DNA from: Burkholderia diffusa
Lineage (GTDB): Bacteria; Pseudomonadota; Gammaproteobacteria; Burkholderiales; Burkholderiaceae
Length of the DNA stretch: 64,000 nucleotides
Direction of reading: 5' to 3'
Assembly (NCBI RefSeq): GCF_001718315.1
Contig: NZ_CP013362.1
Coordinates: forward strand, 1,860,001-1,924,000
Of the stretch, positions 1 to 9,352 are shown piece by piece (positions within the stretch are counted from its first letter, which is position 1; every line of letters begins with the position of its first letter). A program made the position numbers and the translations under genes. Under the pieces are notes generated by a model, which worked only from the letters and a program-made list of their open reading frames with translations, did no database searches and was not told the DNA's origin.

Positions 1-285
1 GATCACAATGCCGACGCCGACGCGCGCGGCCCGGCCATTGTCGGGCCGGAAGCCGTTGCCGCCCTTGCCGCCGAACAGGCCGCTCAGACGCCGGTTGAAG
101 TTGCGCCACATCTCGTCGAGATCGGGCGGACCGTCACCGTCGCCACCGGGCGGACGCTTCGATTCGTTCGCACGCGTACGGGATCCGTCGTTGCCCTTGC
201 CGTCGCCGCGTCCCCAGCGGGGATCGTTGATCGACAGCAAGGCGCGCATCCGCCGCCAGGTACTCCGCTCGTTGTATTCGTTCAC
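1..285 (-). CDS. hflK: HflK, N-terminal part (runs off the window)
   Basis: HflK pairs with HflC in an inner-membrane SPFH complex that restrains the FtsH protease. Only the first 95 codons are present; the gene continues past position 1. The translation has the Burkholderia-type cytoplasmic head: an early NDPRWGRGDGKG stretch, then glycine-rich segments ending in LFGGKGGNGF, and the first residues of the membrane segment (VGVGIVI) at the edge. The start is a GTG at 283-285; an earlier GTG is followed at once by a stop. It lies 47 bp downstream of hflX on the same strand, the usual hfq-hflX-hflK order. Confidence 0.85.
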   Translation of the reverse strand, partial: MNEYNERSTWRRMRALLSINDPRWGRGDGKGNDGSRTRANESKRPPGGDGDGPPDLDEMWRNFNRRLSGLFGGKGGNGFRPDNGRAARVGVGIVI

Positions 286-332
286 CAGAGTTTGTTCACC
301 AGATTAGACGCCGGCGAACCGGCCGGGACCGG

Positions 333-1523
333 TTAGCGCCCGTGTTCGGAAATCGTGTGGTCTTCGTGTGGTTCAGCGGGTGCGCCGTCGAGCGCGCCGT
401 TGGATAACGTCGCGCCGGAAAGGTGTTCCGCGGAGGCGATCTCGGCGATGGCGGCACGCAACGTATCCAGACCCTGACCGGTGCGTGCGCTCAAAAAGAC
501 GCGCGAAATATTACCATACTCGTCCCGCTCGACCGCGTCGCCGCGGGCCGCCAGCTCGGGCACCGCGTCGATCTTGTTGAACACCAGCACCTGCCGGATC
601 GTGTCCGCACCGATCTCGTGCAGCACGCCGTTCACCTGCTCGATCTGCTCGAGCCGCACCGCGCTCGACGCGTCGACGACGTGCAGCAGCAGATCCGCGT
701 GGATCGTTTCCTCGAGGGTCGCGCGGAACGCGGCAACCAGCTGGTGAGGCAGTTCGCGAATGAACCCGACCGTATCGGACACGACGATCTGGCCCGCCTC
801 ATCGCCAAGGTACACGCGCCGCGACGTCGTATCGAGCGTGGCGAACAGCTGGTCGGCCGCATAGGCCTGCGCTTTCGTCAGCGCGTTGAACAGCGTCGAC
901 TTGCCCGCGTTCGTATAGCCGACCAGCGACACCGACATCGTGCCGCTGCGCGCGCGCTGGCGACGCTGCGTGCTGTGCTGCCGGCGCAACCGGTCGAGCC
1001 GCGACTTCAGCATCTTGATGCGCTCGCCGATCAGCCGGCGGTCGGTTTCGAGCTGCGTTTCACCGGGGCCGCGCAGGCCGATACCACCCTTTTGCCGCTC
1101 CAGGTGGGTCCACGCGCGAATCAGGCGGGTCGACAGGTATTGCAGCTGCGCGAGCTCCACCTGCAGCTTGCCTTCGTGACTGCGGGCACGCTGCGCGAAG
1201 ATATCGAGGATGAGACTCGTTCGATCGACCACCCGCCTGTTAAGCGCCTGTTCCAGATTGCGTTGCTGTGCCGGCGCGAGGGCGTGGTTGAAGATGACGA
1301 TTTCGACGTTGTGCGCGTCGCACGCAAGCCGCAATTCATCGGCTTTGCCGCTGCCGATGAACATCTTGGCATCGGGACTGGCGCGACGACCCGTGAGGGT
1401 GACGGCGGGACGGGCCCCCGCACTGGAGGCGAGAAGACTGAGTTCTTCGAGACTGGCTTCGAAATCGGTCTTGCCGAAGTCGATGCCGACGAGCGCTGCG
1501 TTGATCAAATTATCGGGTGTCAA
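333..1523 (-). CDS. hflX: GTPase HflX (ribosome-associated)
   Basis: HflX is a GTP/ATP-hydrolysing, 50S-binding protein that splits or rescues stalled ribosomes, notably under heat stress. The 396-residue product has the HflX N-terminal domain and a helical linker (GLRGPGETQLE near 149-159), followed by the G domain: P-loop GYTNAGKST at 202-210, DTVG at 250-253 and NKID at 316-319. The C-terminal tail is short. The only start I see in the right place is TTG at 1521-1523, since no ATG or GTG lies in frame between the hfq stop and the conserved domain. It follows hfq by 57 bp and is probably co-transcribed with it. Confidence 0.95.
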   Translation of the reverse strand: MTPDNLINAALVGIDFGKTDFEASLEELSLLASSAGARPAVTLTGRRASPDAKMFIGSGKADELRLACDAHNVEIVIFNHALAPAQQRNLEQALNRRVVDRTSLILDIFAQRARSHEGKLQVELAQLQYLSTRLIRAWTHLERQKGGIGLRGPGETQLETDRRLIGERIKMLKSRLDRLRRQHSTQRRQRARSGTMSVSLVGYTNAGKSTLFNALTKAQAYAADQLFATLDTTSRRVYLGDEAGQIVVSDTVGFIRELPHQLVAAFRATLEETIHADLLLHVVDASSAVRLEQIEQVNGVLHEIGADTIRQVLVFNKIDAVPELAARGDAVERDEYGNISRVFLSARTGQGLDTLRAAIAEIASAEHLSGATLSNGALDGAPAEPHEDHTISEHGR

Positions 1524-1580
1524 GATAAGGCGGCTGGCATCGGTCGCTCGCGGCGACCGGACGCCGGCCGCTGCGATGGG

Positions 1581-1820
1581 TTAGGACGAGGCTTCCGCGT
1601 CCGGGTGGAAATTCACCGGGCGCGCCGGCACGACCGTCGAGATGGCGTGCTTGTAGACCATCTGGGTCACCGTATTACGGAGCAACACGACGTACTGGTC
1701 GAACGATTCAATGTTCCCTTGCAGCTTGATGCCGTTGACGAGATAGATCGAAACGGGAACGTGCTCTTTGCGCAGTGCGTTCAAAAACGGGTCTTGTAAC
1801 AATTGCCCTTTGTTGCTCAT
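1581..1820 (-). CDS. hfq: RNA chaperone Hfq
   Basis: This 79-residue hexameric Sm-like protein helps small RNAs pair with mRNAs. The Sm1 region ([21 protein letters not shown] is its core) and the Sm2 motif ([10 protein letters not shown]) are intact, and the C-terminal tail is short and acidic. An in-frame ATG lies 12 bases upstream, but the conserved family start MSNKGQ (ATG at 1818-1820) is preferred. The gene lies between der and hflX. A hexamer resembling a -10 box sits about 75 bases upstream of the start, so hfq may have its own promoter as well as read-through from der. Confidence 0.97.
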
Positions 1821-1894
1821 GGCGTACTCCATCTTTTTTTGCAGGTTGATCTGGATTGGCGACGAAGAAAAAGAGATCCGGCGCCAATCGCTAC

Positions 1895-1900
1895 ACTATA
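1895..1900 (-). promoter_or_regulatory. Possible hfq -10 element
   Basis: On the minus strand this reads TATAGT, 5 of 6 matches to the sigma-70 -10 consensus, in the 141-bp gap between der and hfq. It implies a leader of about 70 nt. No convincing -35 hexamer lies 16-18 bp upstream, so the assignment is tentative. Confidence 0.35.
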
Positions 1901-1926
1901 GCTGATTTTGCATGCCCCGCCCGGGC

Positions 1927-1944
1927 ATAGGCCATGCGGCCTAT
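1927..1944 (-). repeat. Perfect 7-bp hairpin after der
   Basis: ATAGGCC and GGCCTAT flank a 4-base loop, 18 bp downstream of the der stop codon. There is no U-tract, so it is either a weak or Rho-assisted end for der transcripts or a simple stabilising stem. A second G+C-rich inverted repeat, centred on the GCCCGGGC-like sequence, lies just beyond it. Confidence 0.4.
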
Positions 1945-1961
1945 CCCTTGCAGGACCTGCT

Positions 1962-3299
1962 TCAGCCCTTGTCCGCGTACGGGTTGTTCGACGAACGGAA
2001 CTCTATGCGCAATGGAGTCCCGGTCAGTGAGAAAGTTTCGCGGAATCGGTTTTCGAGGTAGCGCTTGTAGGTTTCCGTCACTGCGTCGAGCGCGTTGCCG
2101 TGAATGACGATCAGCGGCGGATTCTGGCCGCCCTGGTGCGCGTAGCGCAGCTTCGGACGCACCGGGCCGCGACGACGCGGCTGCTGGAACTCGACCGCCT
2201 CGATCAGCGCGCGCGTGAGCTTCGGCGTCGGCAGTTTCGCCATCGCCGCCGCGTACGCGTCGTCGACCGAGCGCATCAGCGCGCCGATGCCGGTCTTCTT
2301 CGCGGCCGAAATGTAGTGTGATTTCGCGAAGTCGAGGAATTTCAGCTTGCGGGTCAAATCCGCTTTCGCACGATTGCGTGCGTGGTCGTCGAGGCCGTCC
2401 CACTTGTTCACGCCGATCACGAGCGCGCGGCCCTGTTCGACGACGAAGCCGGCGATGTGCGCGTCCTGGTCGGAAATGTCCTGCTGCGCATCCAGCAGAA
2501 GAATGACGACGTTCGCGTCGGAGATCGACTGCAGCGTCTTCACGACCGAGAATTTCTCGATCGCCTCGAACACCTTGCCGCGGCGTCGCAGGCCCGCGGT
2601 GTCGATCAGCGTATATTTCTTGCCGTTGCGCTCGAAGTCGACGTAGATCGAATCGCGCGTCGTGCCCGGCATGTCGAACGCGATCACGCGGTCCTCGCCG
2701 ATCAGCGCGTTCACGAGCGTCGACTTGCCGACGTTCGGCCGGCCGACGATCGCGATCTTGATGCCGCGCGACGGGTCGTCCTCGTCCGCTTCCTCGGGCT
2801 GGCCCGCGTAGGCGACCTCCAGCGCTTCGTTGATCATGTCGGTCACGCCGTCGCCGTGCGCGGCCGAGATCGCGCGCGGATCGCCGAGCCCGAGCTCGTA
2901 AAAGTCCGTCGCGACCGCCGTGTACTTCATCCCTTCGGCCTTGTTGACGACCAGGAAGATCGGCCGGCCGGTCTTGCGCAGGTAGTCGGCGATCGACTTG
3001 TCCTGCGGCGCGAGGCCGTTACGCCCGTCGACGATGAACACGACGACGTCGGCTTCCTCGACGGCCTGCCGCGTCTGACGTGCCATCTCGTGCAGGATGC
3101 CGTCCTTCGCGACGGGCTCGAAGCCGCCGGTATCGACGACCAGATACGGCCGTGCGCCGACCCGCCCTTCGCCATAATGGCGATCGCGCGTCAGGCCCGG
3201 CAAGTCGGCGACCAGCGCATCGCGCGAGCGCGTGAGCCGGTTGAACAGCGTGGATTTCCCCACATTGGGGCGCCCAACGAGGGCAATGACCGGTTTCAT
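1962..3299 (-). CDS. der: Ribosome biogenesis GTPase Der (EngA)
   Basis: Der is an essential double GTPase that matures the 50S subunit. The 445-residue protein has two tandem G domains with identical P-loops, GRPNVGKST at 9-17 and again at 186-194. An acidic linker ([11 protein letters not shown], about 169-179) separates them, and a KH-like RNA-binding domain occupies the last 85 or so residues. Length and domain order match the family. The ATG at 3297-3299 is immediately followed by the first conserved strand. bamB lies upstream on the same strand across a 247-bp gap that contains strong hairpins. Confidence 0.98.
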   Translation of the reverse strand: MKPVIALVGRPNVGKSTLFNRLTRSRDALVADLPGLTRDRHYGEGRVGARPYLVVDTGGFEPVAKDGILHEMARQTRQAVEEADVVVFIVDGRNGLAPQDKSIADYLRKTGRPIFLVVNKAEGMKYTAVATDFYELGLGDPRAISAAHGDGVTDMINEALEVAYAGQPEEADEDDPSRGIKIAIVGRPNVGKSTLVNALIGEDRVIAFDMPGTTRDSIYVDFERNGKKYTLIDTAGLRRRGKVFEAIEKFSVVKTLQSISDANVVILLLDAQQDISDQDAHIAGFVVEQGRALVIGVNKWDGLDDHARNRAKADLTRKLKFLDFAKSHYISAAKKTGIGALMRSVDDAYAAAMAKLPTPKLTRALIEAVEFQQPRRRGPVRPKLRYAHQGGQNPPLIVIHGNALDAVTETYKRYLENRFRETFSLTGTPLRIEFRSSNNPYADKG

Positions 3300-3320
3300 C
3301 TGTGTTTTCTACGGTGATGC

Positions 3321-3345
3321 GCAGCAGCGGGAAGCCCGCTGCTGC
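3321..3345 (-). repeat. Perfect 11-bp inverted repeat just upstream of der
   Basis: GCAGCAGCGGG and its exact complement flank a 3-base loop, ending 21 bp before the der start codon. It has no U-tract. It lies in the bamB-der gap and could end bamB transcripts or shape the der leader. Confidence 0.5.
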
Positions 3346-3456
3346 GGGCGGCTGCGCTGAATGAAAATATCACGAATTCGCGCCGCGCCGGATGCGCGCG
3401 CCGGGCGCGCGTTGCGCGCCGTCGTCTTTCGTTTCGAACTGCCTTTCAAATACCGA

Positions 3457-3477
3457 GCGGCCGGGGACACCGGCCGC
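3457..3477 (-). terminator. Possible bamB terminator hairpin
   Basis: GCGGCCGG and CCGGCCGC form a perfect 8-bp stem with a 5-base loop, 70 bp downstream of the bamB stop. The bases that follow on the minus strand are only weakly T-rich, so this is a candidate rather than a classical intrinsic terminator. Confidence 0.4.
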
Positions 3478-3546
3478 CTTCATGTCACGCAACCGCGCGC
3501 GCGGGACGAGTCCGCCGCGCCGCGATTGCGCTCGTTGCGTGGCGCG

Positions 3547-4692
3547 TCAGCGCGGACGGAACCCGTACAGCCCACCGTCCTTCGTCTGCACGACCAGCGT
3601 GTTGCCCGCCAGGACCGGCGCCGCGGTAATCGCGCTGCCGTCGGTCTTCATCCTGGCGATGAAGCTGCCGTCCTCGCGCGACAGGAAGTGCACGAAGCCC
3701 TTGTAGTCGCCCATCACGACCGCATGGCCGAGCAGGTAAGGCACGCCGACGTCGCGGCTCTTCAGCTTGTCGTTGCGCCAGAGCTGGTTGCCGGTTGCTG
3801 CATCATAAGCCGTCACGACCGACCAGTCGTCGCCACCGGCAACGACCGAATCGTCCTGCGCGAGACCGCTGCGGCTCGAGAACGCCTTTTCCCACAGCGG
3901 ACGGCCCGAGTTCGCATCGAAGCAGCCGAGCTGACCCTGGAACGTGACCGCGCACGTTTCGGCACCCACGAGCGTCGGCGGACCGCTGACGTCGTTGATG
4001 CGCTCCACTTCGGTCACGCCCTTCGGGAACGACACGGGCGTCTGCCAGAACGGCTCGCCCGTCTGCAGGTTGATCGCGACGAGACCACCACCGGGGAAGC
4101 CCGCCAGCACGGCCGCATCGCCGGCGAACGTCATGCCGGCCGACACGCGCAGGTTCAGCGGCACCGCACGGTTGCGGTAGTTCCACTTCTGCTCGCCCGT
4201 CTGCGCGTTGAACGCAATCACCTGGCCGTCGATCGTGCGCACGATCACGAGACCGTTGCCCACCAGCGGCGGCGAAAAGATCTCGCCCTGCACGCTCGTC
4301 TTCCACAGCTGCTTGCCGTCGGGGCCCAGCACGAACACGCCGCCCTTCAATGCGCCGACCGCCGTCAGGTTGCCGTCGCTGCCGACACCGGCCGACAGAT
4401 CGGAACCGACCTTCGAGCGCCACAGCGTCTGGCCCGTCTTCGCGTCGATCTTCTCGACCGAACCGTTCTCGCCGGCCGCGTAGACGGCGTCGCCCACGGC
4501 AACCGGCGAGAACAGGTAGCGCCCGCCCTTGCCGACGCTCGCCTTCCAGACCTGTTGCACGTCCATGACGGGCTTGAACTCGGTGAGCGGCGTCGGCACG
4601 CGGCGCGCGTCCTTCGACGACGAGCAGGCCGCCAATGCCAGGACAGCCGCCGCGCAGGCTACGGGCACAGCGTAACGTTTCAGCAAATTCAT
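3547..4692 (-). CDS. bamB: Outer membrane assembly lipoprotein BamB
   Basis: BamB is the beta-propeller lipoprotein of the BAM complex, which inserts beta-barrel proteins into the outer membrane. The 381-residue product begins with a lipoprotein signal peptide whose lipobox LALAAC puts the lipidated cysteine at residue 23. It then shows repeated PQQ-type propeller blades with recurring W-R/K and D-A-x-T-G motifs (for example DAKTGQTLW and NAQTGEQKW). It lies 40 bp downstream of the YfgM gene, the order seen in E. coli and Pseudomonas, and probably belongs to the hisS-yfgM-bamB transcription unit. Confidence 0.96.
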   Translation of the reverse strand: MNLLKRYAVPVACAAAVLALAACSSSKDARRVPTPLTEFKPVMDVQQVWKASVGKGGRYLFSPVAVGDAVYAAGENGSVEKIDAKTGQTLWRSKVGSDLSAGVGSDGNLTAVGALKGGVFVLGPDGKQLWKTSVQGEIFSPPLVGNGLVIVRTIDGQVIAFNAQTGEQKWNYRNRAVPLNLRVSAGMTFAGDAAVLAGFPGGGLVAINLQTGEPFWQTPVSFPKGVTEVERINDVSGPPTLVGAETCAVTFQGQLGCFDANSGRPLWEKAFSSRSGLAQDDSVVAGGDDWSVVTAYDAATGNQLWRNDKLKSRDVGVPYLLGHAVVMGDYKGFVHFLSREDGSFIARMKTDGSAITAAPVLAGNTLVVQTKDGGLYGFRPR

Positions 4693-4732
4693 CGGTTAGC
4701 GAAGCAGAGTTAAGAGGTTGAGGGGGCCGGGA

Positions 4733-5362
4733 TCAGCCGCCGAGCGCATCGAGCTTGAACTGCACGAGCTGACGCGCAGACTGGTCGTCCTGCGACAGGC
4801 CGTCGAGCGCAAGCTTGTACGCGGCGCGCGCATCGTCGGTCTTGCCTTGCGCGGCAAGCAGATCGCCACGGCGATCTGCCACGAGGCCCTTGAATGCGTC
4901 GACCGGCGTGCCGGACAGGAGCGCGAGGCCCGCATCGTACGCTTTCTCGTCGAGCAGCAGCGATGCGAGACGCAGCTTCGCGATCTGCTTGTACTCGTCG
5001 TCCTTGGCGTGATCGACGGCCCATTGCAGCTGCGCCTTCGCACCGGCGGCGTCGCCGGCCGCGTACAACGTCTTCGCAGCCGTCAGCGCGGTCATCTGCG
5101 CATACGGCGTGCTGCCGAACTTGTCTTCCATGTCGGCGGCCGCGCGGGCCATCGTCGCCTTGTCGTTCGCGGCGGCGGCCTTCTGCACCTGCTCGTACAA
5201 CCCGGAAGCCTCGGCGGCCTGCCGGCGCTGCCAGTAGTTCCAGCCGTTGAAACCGGCCGCGACGACCAGCGCCGCGAGCACGATCCACGTGGTGAGGTTG
5301 CCCCAGCGGGCCCACCACGCCTTGAGACTTTCAATCGATTCTTGTTCGTCGTGGTAACTCAT
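4733..5362 (-). CDS. yfgM: YfgM-type membrane-anchored TPR protein
   Basis: This 209-residue protein is of the YfgM family (tetratricopeptide-like fold, formerly DUF2133), an ancillary factor of the SecYEG translocon that works with periplasmic chaperones. It has a short cytoplasmic head, one transmembrane helix at about residues 22-43, and a periplasmic helical-repeat region rich in alanine with TPR-like pairs. Position between hisS and bamB supports the call strongly. Function here is inferred from E. coli YfgM. Confidence 0.88.
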   Translation of the reverse strand: MSYHDEQESIESLKAWWARWGNLTTWIVLAALVVAAGFNGWNYWQRRQAAEASGLYEQVQKAAAANDKATMARAAADMEDKFGSTPYAQMTALTAAKTLYAAGDAAGAKAQLQWAVDHAKDDEYKQIAKLRLASLLLDEKAYDAGLALLSGTPVDAFKGLVADRRGDLLAAQGKTDDARAAYKLALDGLSQDDQSARQLVQFKLDALGG

Positions 5363-5417
5363 CGGCGAGCGATTCCTTCCTTTTCAGGCTTTTCTTGTCG
5401 AGCGAATGCCAGCGCGA

Positions 5418-6758
5418 TCAGTCGTCGCCGTCTTCGGCGGATGCAACCATCGCATTGATTAGGAATTCGGTCAAGCTTTCGACCGGTACGGTCTGCTGAA
5501 CGTTCTTTTCCCCGTCCTCGCCCGTACCGCGCAACGCTTTCACGCCCACCGTGCCGTTCGCGACCTCTTCTTCGCCGAAGATCACCGCGAACGCGGCGCC
5601 GCTCGCATCGGCCCGCTTCATCTGCGACTTGAAGCTTGCCGGACCGCCGTCGGCGCTGCAGTGGAAAATCACGTCGAGGCCCGTATCGCGCAGACGCTCG
5701 GCCGCGATGAATGCCTGTTCGCGCGCCGTCTCGCCCTGGTGCACCACGTAGACGTCGACACCTTCCTGCTCGGGCGCAAGATCCTCTTCCTTCAGCAACT
5801 CGAGGATGCGCTCGATCCCCATCGCCCAGCCGCACGCGGCGGTCGGCTTGCCGCCGAGCTGCTCGATCAGCGGATCGTAACGGCCGCCGGCCGCGACAGT
5901 ACCCTGCGCGCCGAGCTTGTCGGTCACCCACTCGAACACGGTCAGGTTGTAGTAGTCGAGGCCGCGCACGAGACGCGGGTTGATCTTGAACGGAATGTTG
6001 TTCGCCAGCAGCAGGCGCTGCAGCCCCTCGAAATGGGCACGCGACTCGTCGCCCAGGAAGTCGATCAGCTTCGGCGCGTTCTGCGCGATTTCCTGCAGCG
6101 CGGGGTTCTTCGTGTCGAGCACGCGCAGCGGATTCGTATACAGGCGACGCTTCGCGTCCTCGTCCAGGACATCGACGAACTGCTCGAGATACTTGATCAG
6201 TTCGACGCGGTGAGCGGCGCGCTCTTCGGCGAGGCCGAGCGAATTGATCTCGAGCTTAATGCCGGTCAGGCCGAGGTCGTCCCACAGGCGCTGGCACATC
6301 ATGATGATCTCGGCATCCGCATCCGGGCCCGCGAAGCCGAGCGCCTCGACGCCGACCTGGTGGAACTGACGGTAGCGGCCGCGCTGCGGTCGCTCATGAC
6401 GGAACATCGGGCCGATGTACCACAGGCGCTTCGGGCCGTCGTACAACATGTTGTGCTCGATCGACGCGCGTACGACGGCGGCAGTATTCTCCGGGCGCAT
6501 CGTCAGGTTCTCGCCGTTCAGCGCGTCGGTGAAGCTGTACATCTCCTTCTCGACGATGTCCGTGACTTCGCCGATGCCGCGCGTGAAAAGCTGCGTATGT
6601 TCTACGATCGGCGTGCGGATGTTCTGATAGCCGTACGCGCGCAGCAGCGATTTCACGGTAGCTTCGAAGAACTCCCAGAGGCCGGCATCCTGCGGGAGGA
6701 TGTCGTTCATGCCCTTGACGCCGGTGAGCTTCTCGATCTTGCGTTTCTGTTCAGTCAT
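5418..6758 (-). CDS. hisS: Histidine--tRNA ligase
   Basis: This class II synthetase charges tRNA-His. The 446-residue protein has motif 2 ([17 protein letters not shown], from about residue 116), the histidine-specific motif LVRGLDYYN at 263-271, motif 3 and a C-terminal anticodon-binding domain from about residue 330. The start ATG at 6756-6758 precedes the conserved KGMNDILP motif by 14 residues. It lies 21 bp downstream of ispG on the same strand. Confidence 0.98.
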   Translation of the reverse strand: MTEQKRKIEKLTGVKGMNDILPQDAGLWEFFEATVKSLLRAYGYQNIRTPIVEHTQLFTRGIGEVTDIVEKEMYSFTDALNGENLTMRPENTAAVVRASIEHNMLYDGPKRLWYIGPMFRHERPQRGRYRQFHQVGVEALGFAGPDADAEIIMMCQRLWDDLGLTGIKLEINSLGLAEERAAHRVELIKYLEQFVDVLDEDAKRRLYTNPLRVLDTKNPALQEIAQNAPKLIDFLGDESRAHFEGLQRLLLANNIPFKINPRLVRGLDYYNLTVFEWVTDKLGAQGTVAAGGRYDPLIEQLGGKPTAACGWAMGIERILELLKEEDLAPEQEGVDVYVVHQGETAREQAFIAAERLRDTGLDVIFHCSADGGPASFKSQMKRADASGAAFAVIFGEEEVANGTVGVKALRGTGEDGEKNVQQTVPVESLTEFLINAMVASAEDGDD

Positions 6759-6779
6759 CGTTCGTGTGTGTGGACGAAT

Positions 6780-8084
6780 TTAATTCAGGGCTTCGGTGCG
6801 GCCGTAATTGCGTGCGACGTAGTCGCTGACGATCTGCTGGAATTCCTCGGCGATCCGCTCACCGCGCAGCGTCTTGACCTTCTCGCCGTCGATGAAGACG
6901 GGCGCGGCCGGGTTTTCGCCCGAACCCGGCAGGCTGATGCCAATGTTCGCGTGCTTCGACTCGCCCGGGCCGTTGACGATGCAACCCATCACCGCGACGT
7001 TCATCTTCTCGACGCCCGGATATTCCTTGCGCCAGACCGGCATCTGCTCACGCAGATAGGTCTGGATCTGCATCGCGAGTTCCTGGAACAGCGTGCTCGT
7101 CGTGCGGCCGCAGCCCGGGCATGCGATCACCATCGGCGCGAACGAGCGCAGGCCCATCGTCTGCAGGATTTCCTGGCCGACGATCACTTCGCCCGTGCGC
7201 GATGCGCCCGGCTCCGGCGTCAGCGAAATGCGGATCGTGTCGCCGATCCCTTCCTGCAGCAGCACGCCGAGCGCGGCCGTCGACGCGACGATGCCCTTCG
7301 AGCCCATGCCGGCCTCGGTCAGGCCGAGGTGCAGCGCGAAGCCGCAGCGGCGGCCGAGCTCGCGGTACACGGCGATCAGGTCCTGCACGCCGCTGACCTT
7401 GCACGACAGCACGATGCGGTCCCGGCCGAGGCCCAGTTCGACCGCGCGCTCGGCCGAGCCGATCGCCGACTGGATCAGCGCTTCGTACATCACGCTCTGC
7501 GCATCCCACGGCTGCGAACGCGCACCGTTCTCGTCCATCATGCGCGCGAGCAGGTCCTGATCGAGACTGCCCCAGTTCACGCCGATCCGCACCGGCTTGT
7601 CGTACTTCGCCGCCGCTTCGATCATCTGCGCGAACTGCGTGTCGCGCTTCGCGCCCTGACCGACGTTGCCCGGGTTGATCCGGTACTTCGACAGCGACTC
7701 CGCGCAACCCGGGTAGTCGCGCAGCAGCAGGTGCCCGTTGTAGTGGAAGTCGCCGACGAGCGGGACGGTCACCCCCATCCGGTCGAGCTGCTCGCGGATC
7801 GCCGGCACGGCGGCGGCCGCCTCCGGCGTATTGACCGTGATGCGCACCAGCTCGGAGCCCGCATTCGCGAGTTCCTTGATCTGGATCGCCGTGCCGATCG
7901 CATCGGCCGTGTCGGTATTCGTCATCGACTGCACGCGCACCGGCGCATTGCCGCCGATGGTCACGAGCTGCCCGCCCCAACGAACATCCACCGCATGCGA
8001 CACGCGACGCGGCTGATGCCCGCCGAACACCGGCTCGGTTGAACAAATCTGACTGCTGCGTGGGGATTGAGCTTCGGATTGCAT
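6780..8084 (-). CDS. ispG: 4-hydroxy-3-methylbut-2-en-1-yl diphosphate synthase IspG (GcpE)
   Basis: IspG catalyses the penultimate step of the MEP isoprenoid pathway, converting MEcPP to HMBPP with a [4Fe-4S] cluster. The cluster cysteines are visible as CPGC (C322, C325) and in GCIVNGPGE (C368). I chose the ATG at 8082-8084, giving 434 residues, the length I expect for Burkholderia IspG. Another in-frame ATG at 8094-8096 would add four residues, and neither has a clear Shine-Dalgarno sequence. It follows the RodZ-like gene across a 106-bp hairpin-rich gap and precedes hisS by 21 bp. Confidence 0.96.
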   Translation of the reverse strand: MQSEAQSPRSSQICSTEPVFGGHQPRRVSHAVDVRWGGQLVTIGGNAPVRVQSMTNTDTADAIGTAIQIKELANAGSELVRITVNTPEAAAAVPAIREQLDRMGVTVPLVGDFHYNGHLLLRDYPGCAESLSKYRINPGNVGQGAKRDTQFAQMIEAAAKYDKPVRIGVNWGSLDQDLLARMMDENGARSQPWDAQSVMYEALIQSAIGSAERAVELGLGRDRIVLSCKVSGVQDLIAVYRELGRRCGFALHLGLTEAGMGSKGIVASTAALGVLLQEGIGDTIRISLTPEPGASRTGEVIVGQEILQTMGLRSFAPMVIACPGCGRTTSTLFQELAMQIQTYLREQMPVWRKEYPGVEKMNVAVMGCIVNGPGESKHANIGISLPGSGENPAAPVFIDGEKVKTLRGERIAEEFQQIVSDYVARNYGRTEALN

Positions 8085-8107
8085 CGATAGATCCATTTAC
8101 GCGGAAT

Positions 8108-8185
8108 GCGCCGCAAGGCGGCGCATGAATTGAAATAGCGCCGTGCCCCAGCGACCCGTCCAGGACGGGCCTGCGTCACGGCGCT
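8108..8185. repeat. Two hairpins in the rodZ-ispG gap
   Basis: GCGCCGC at 8108-8114 pairs with GCGGCGC at 8118-8124. A larger structure has outer arms AGCGCCGTG at 8137-8145 and CACGGCGCT at 8177-8185, with an inner CCCGTCC/GGACGGG stem. None is followed by a U-tract on the minus strand. They may separate rodZ and ispG expression, for example as mRNA 3' end stabilisers. Confidence 0.5.
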
Positions 8186-8190
8186 TGACG

Positions 8191-9216
8191 TCAGGGCAAC
8201 GTGAACCGCGCCACGTTACCCCGCGCTGCCGAATATTTCGCCGGATCGACAGGCTTTCCGTCGAACGCGACCGTATCGAGACCGGCCTTGTTGCCGATCG
8301 TGACCTTGAACGGCCCGTCGCCGGCGACCTGCTTCGTCTCGCCGGCCCGCACCAGCGCCGAGAACAGCTCCTTGCCGTTCTTGTCGCGCACGCTGAACCA
8401 GCAATCCTGCTTGACCTTCAGTTCGACCATCGACTGGCCTGCCGCCACGACGACGCTCGCAGGCTGCGCCGGCGCGGCCGTGCTGCTCGCCGCTGCCGTC
8501 GCGACGATCGGTTGCGACGCGGGCACAGCAACCGTCGAGGCCGGAGCCGAAGCAACCGGAGCAGCCGACGCAACGGGCTGCGGTGCCGCGGCAGAAGCTG
8601 CAACCTGCGCCTGGACGTCGTTGCCGACGGCCGTCGACGCGCCGCCCGCGGCCGCCTCTTCGACGGAAGCTGCGGCCGGCGCGCTCGCCGCCGACGCATG
8701 TTCGGTCTCGCCGCCGCCCTTGAAGCGCGCGAGCCAGCTCGACGAATCGCCGCCAGTGTGCCACATGAGTACCGCGATCACCGCGACGACAACGATTGCC
8801 GTTCCCCACAGCCACGGATGATGGCGCGACGAGCCGCCGAGCGGAATCGACACGCGGCCGCGCGGCAGATCCGTCCCCGACGACGCAGGCATCGACAGAT
8901 CGACTTCCGGCACGCCGCGCTCGCGGCGCAATGCCTGCGCAAACGGCTCGGGATCGACACCGAGCATCTTCGCGTAGCTGCGCACGACACCGAGCGCGAA
9001 CGTCACGCCGGGCAAATGGCTGATATCGCCTGCCTCGAGCGCTCGCAGCTTCTGCGGGGCGACCTTGAGCCGCGCCGACACGTCGTCGACCGTCCAGCCC
9101 TTCGCTTCCCGGAGCTGCGCCAGTCGACTGCCGACGGCCGTCAGCGATTCAAGCCCTGCCTGCGCCGGCTTCGCGGCATTCGTCTCTGCGCCGTTTGTCG
9201 GCTGCGGCTCACTCAT
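8191..9216 (-). CDS. rodZ: RodZ-like cytoskeletal/HTH membrane protein
   Basis: RodZ links MreB filaments to the cell envelope. The 341-residue product has the RodZ layout: a helix-turn-helix domain at about 29-92, one transmembrane segment at about 133-153, a long Ala/Ser/Pro/Val-rich periplasmic linker at about 165-250, and a C-terminal beta-rich domain of the DUF4115 type (VKQDCWFSVRD onwards). The position upstream of ispG matches the equivalent gene in Pseudomonas. The linker is low complexity. Whether it controls cell shape here is inferred from the family. Confidence 0.87.
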   Translation of the reverse strand: MSEPQPTNGAETNAAKPAQAGLESLTAVGSRLAQLREAKGWTVDDVSARLKVAPQKLRALEAGDISHLPGVTFALGVVRSYAKMLGVDPEPFAQALRRERGVPEVDLSMPASSGTDLPRGRVSIPLGGSSRHHPWLWGTAIVVVAVIAVLMWHTGGDSSSWLARFKGGGETEHASAASAPAAASVEEAAAGGASTAVGNDVQAQVAASAAAPQPVASAAPVASAPASTVAVPASQPIVATAAASSTAAPAQPASVVVAAGQSMVELKVKQDCWFSVRDKNGKELFSALVRAGETKQVAGDGPFKVTIGNKAGLDTVAFDGKPVDPAKYSAARGNVARFTLP

Positions 9217-9352
9217 CCTTGTCCTCGCGTCGATTCTTCTTCACTGGCGGGCGCCGCCGGCTCCCGCAACCGTCCATATCATGCGCGGCGCCGAGGCGCC
9301 GCGACCGATCGCTATTCGCGTGTTGTACCGCCAAAAAGTTCGGGCATCCCCG

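Noticed and set aside
5661..8042. A 793-codon plus-strand open frame opposite hisS and ispG
   Set aside because: In such G+C-rich DNA the antisense frames of real genes often lack stops. It is Arg/Asp/His/Leu-rich with no domain, and hisS and ispG on the other strand are certain.
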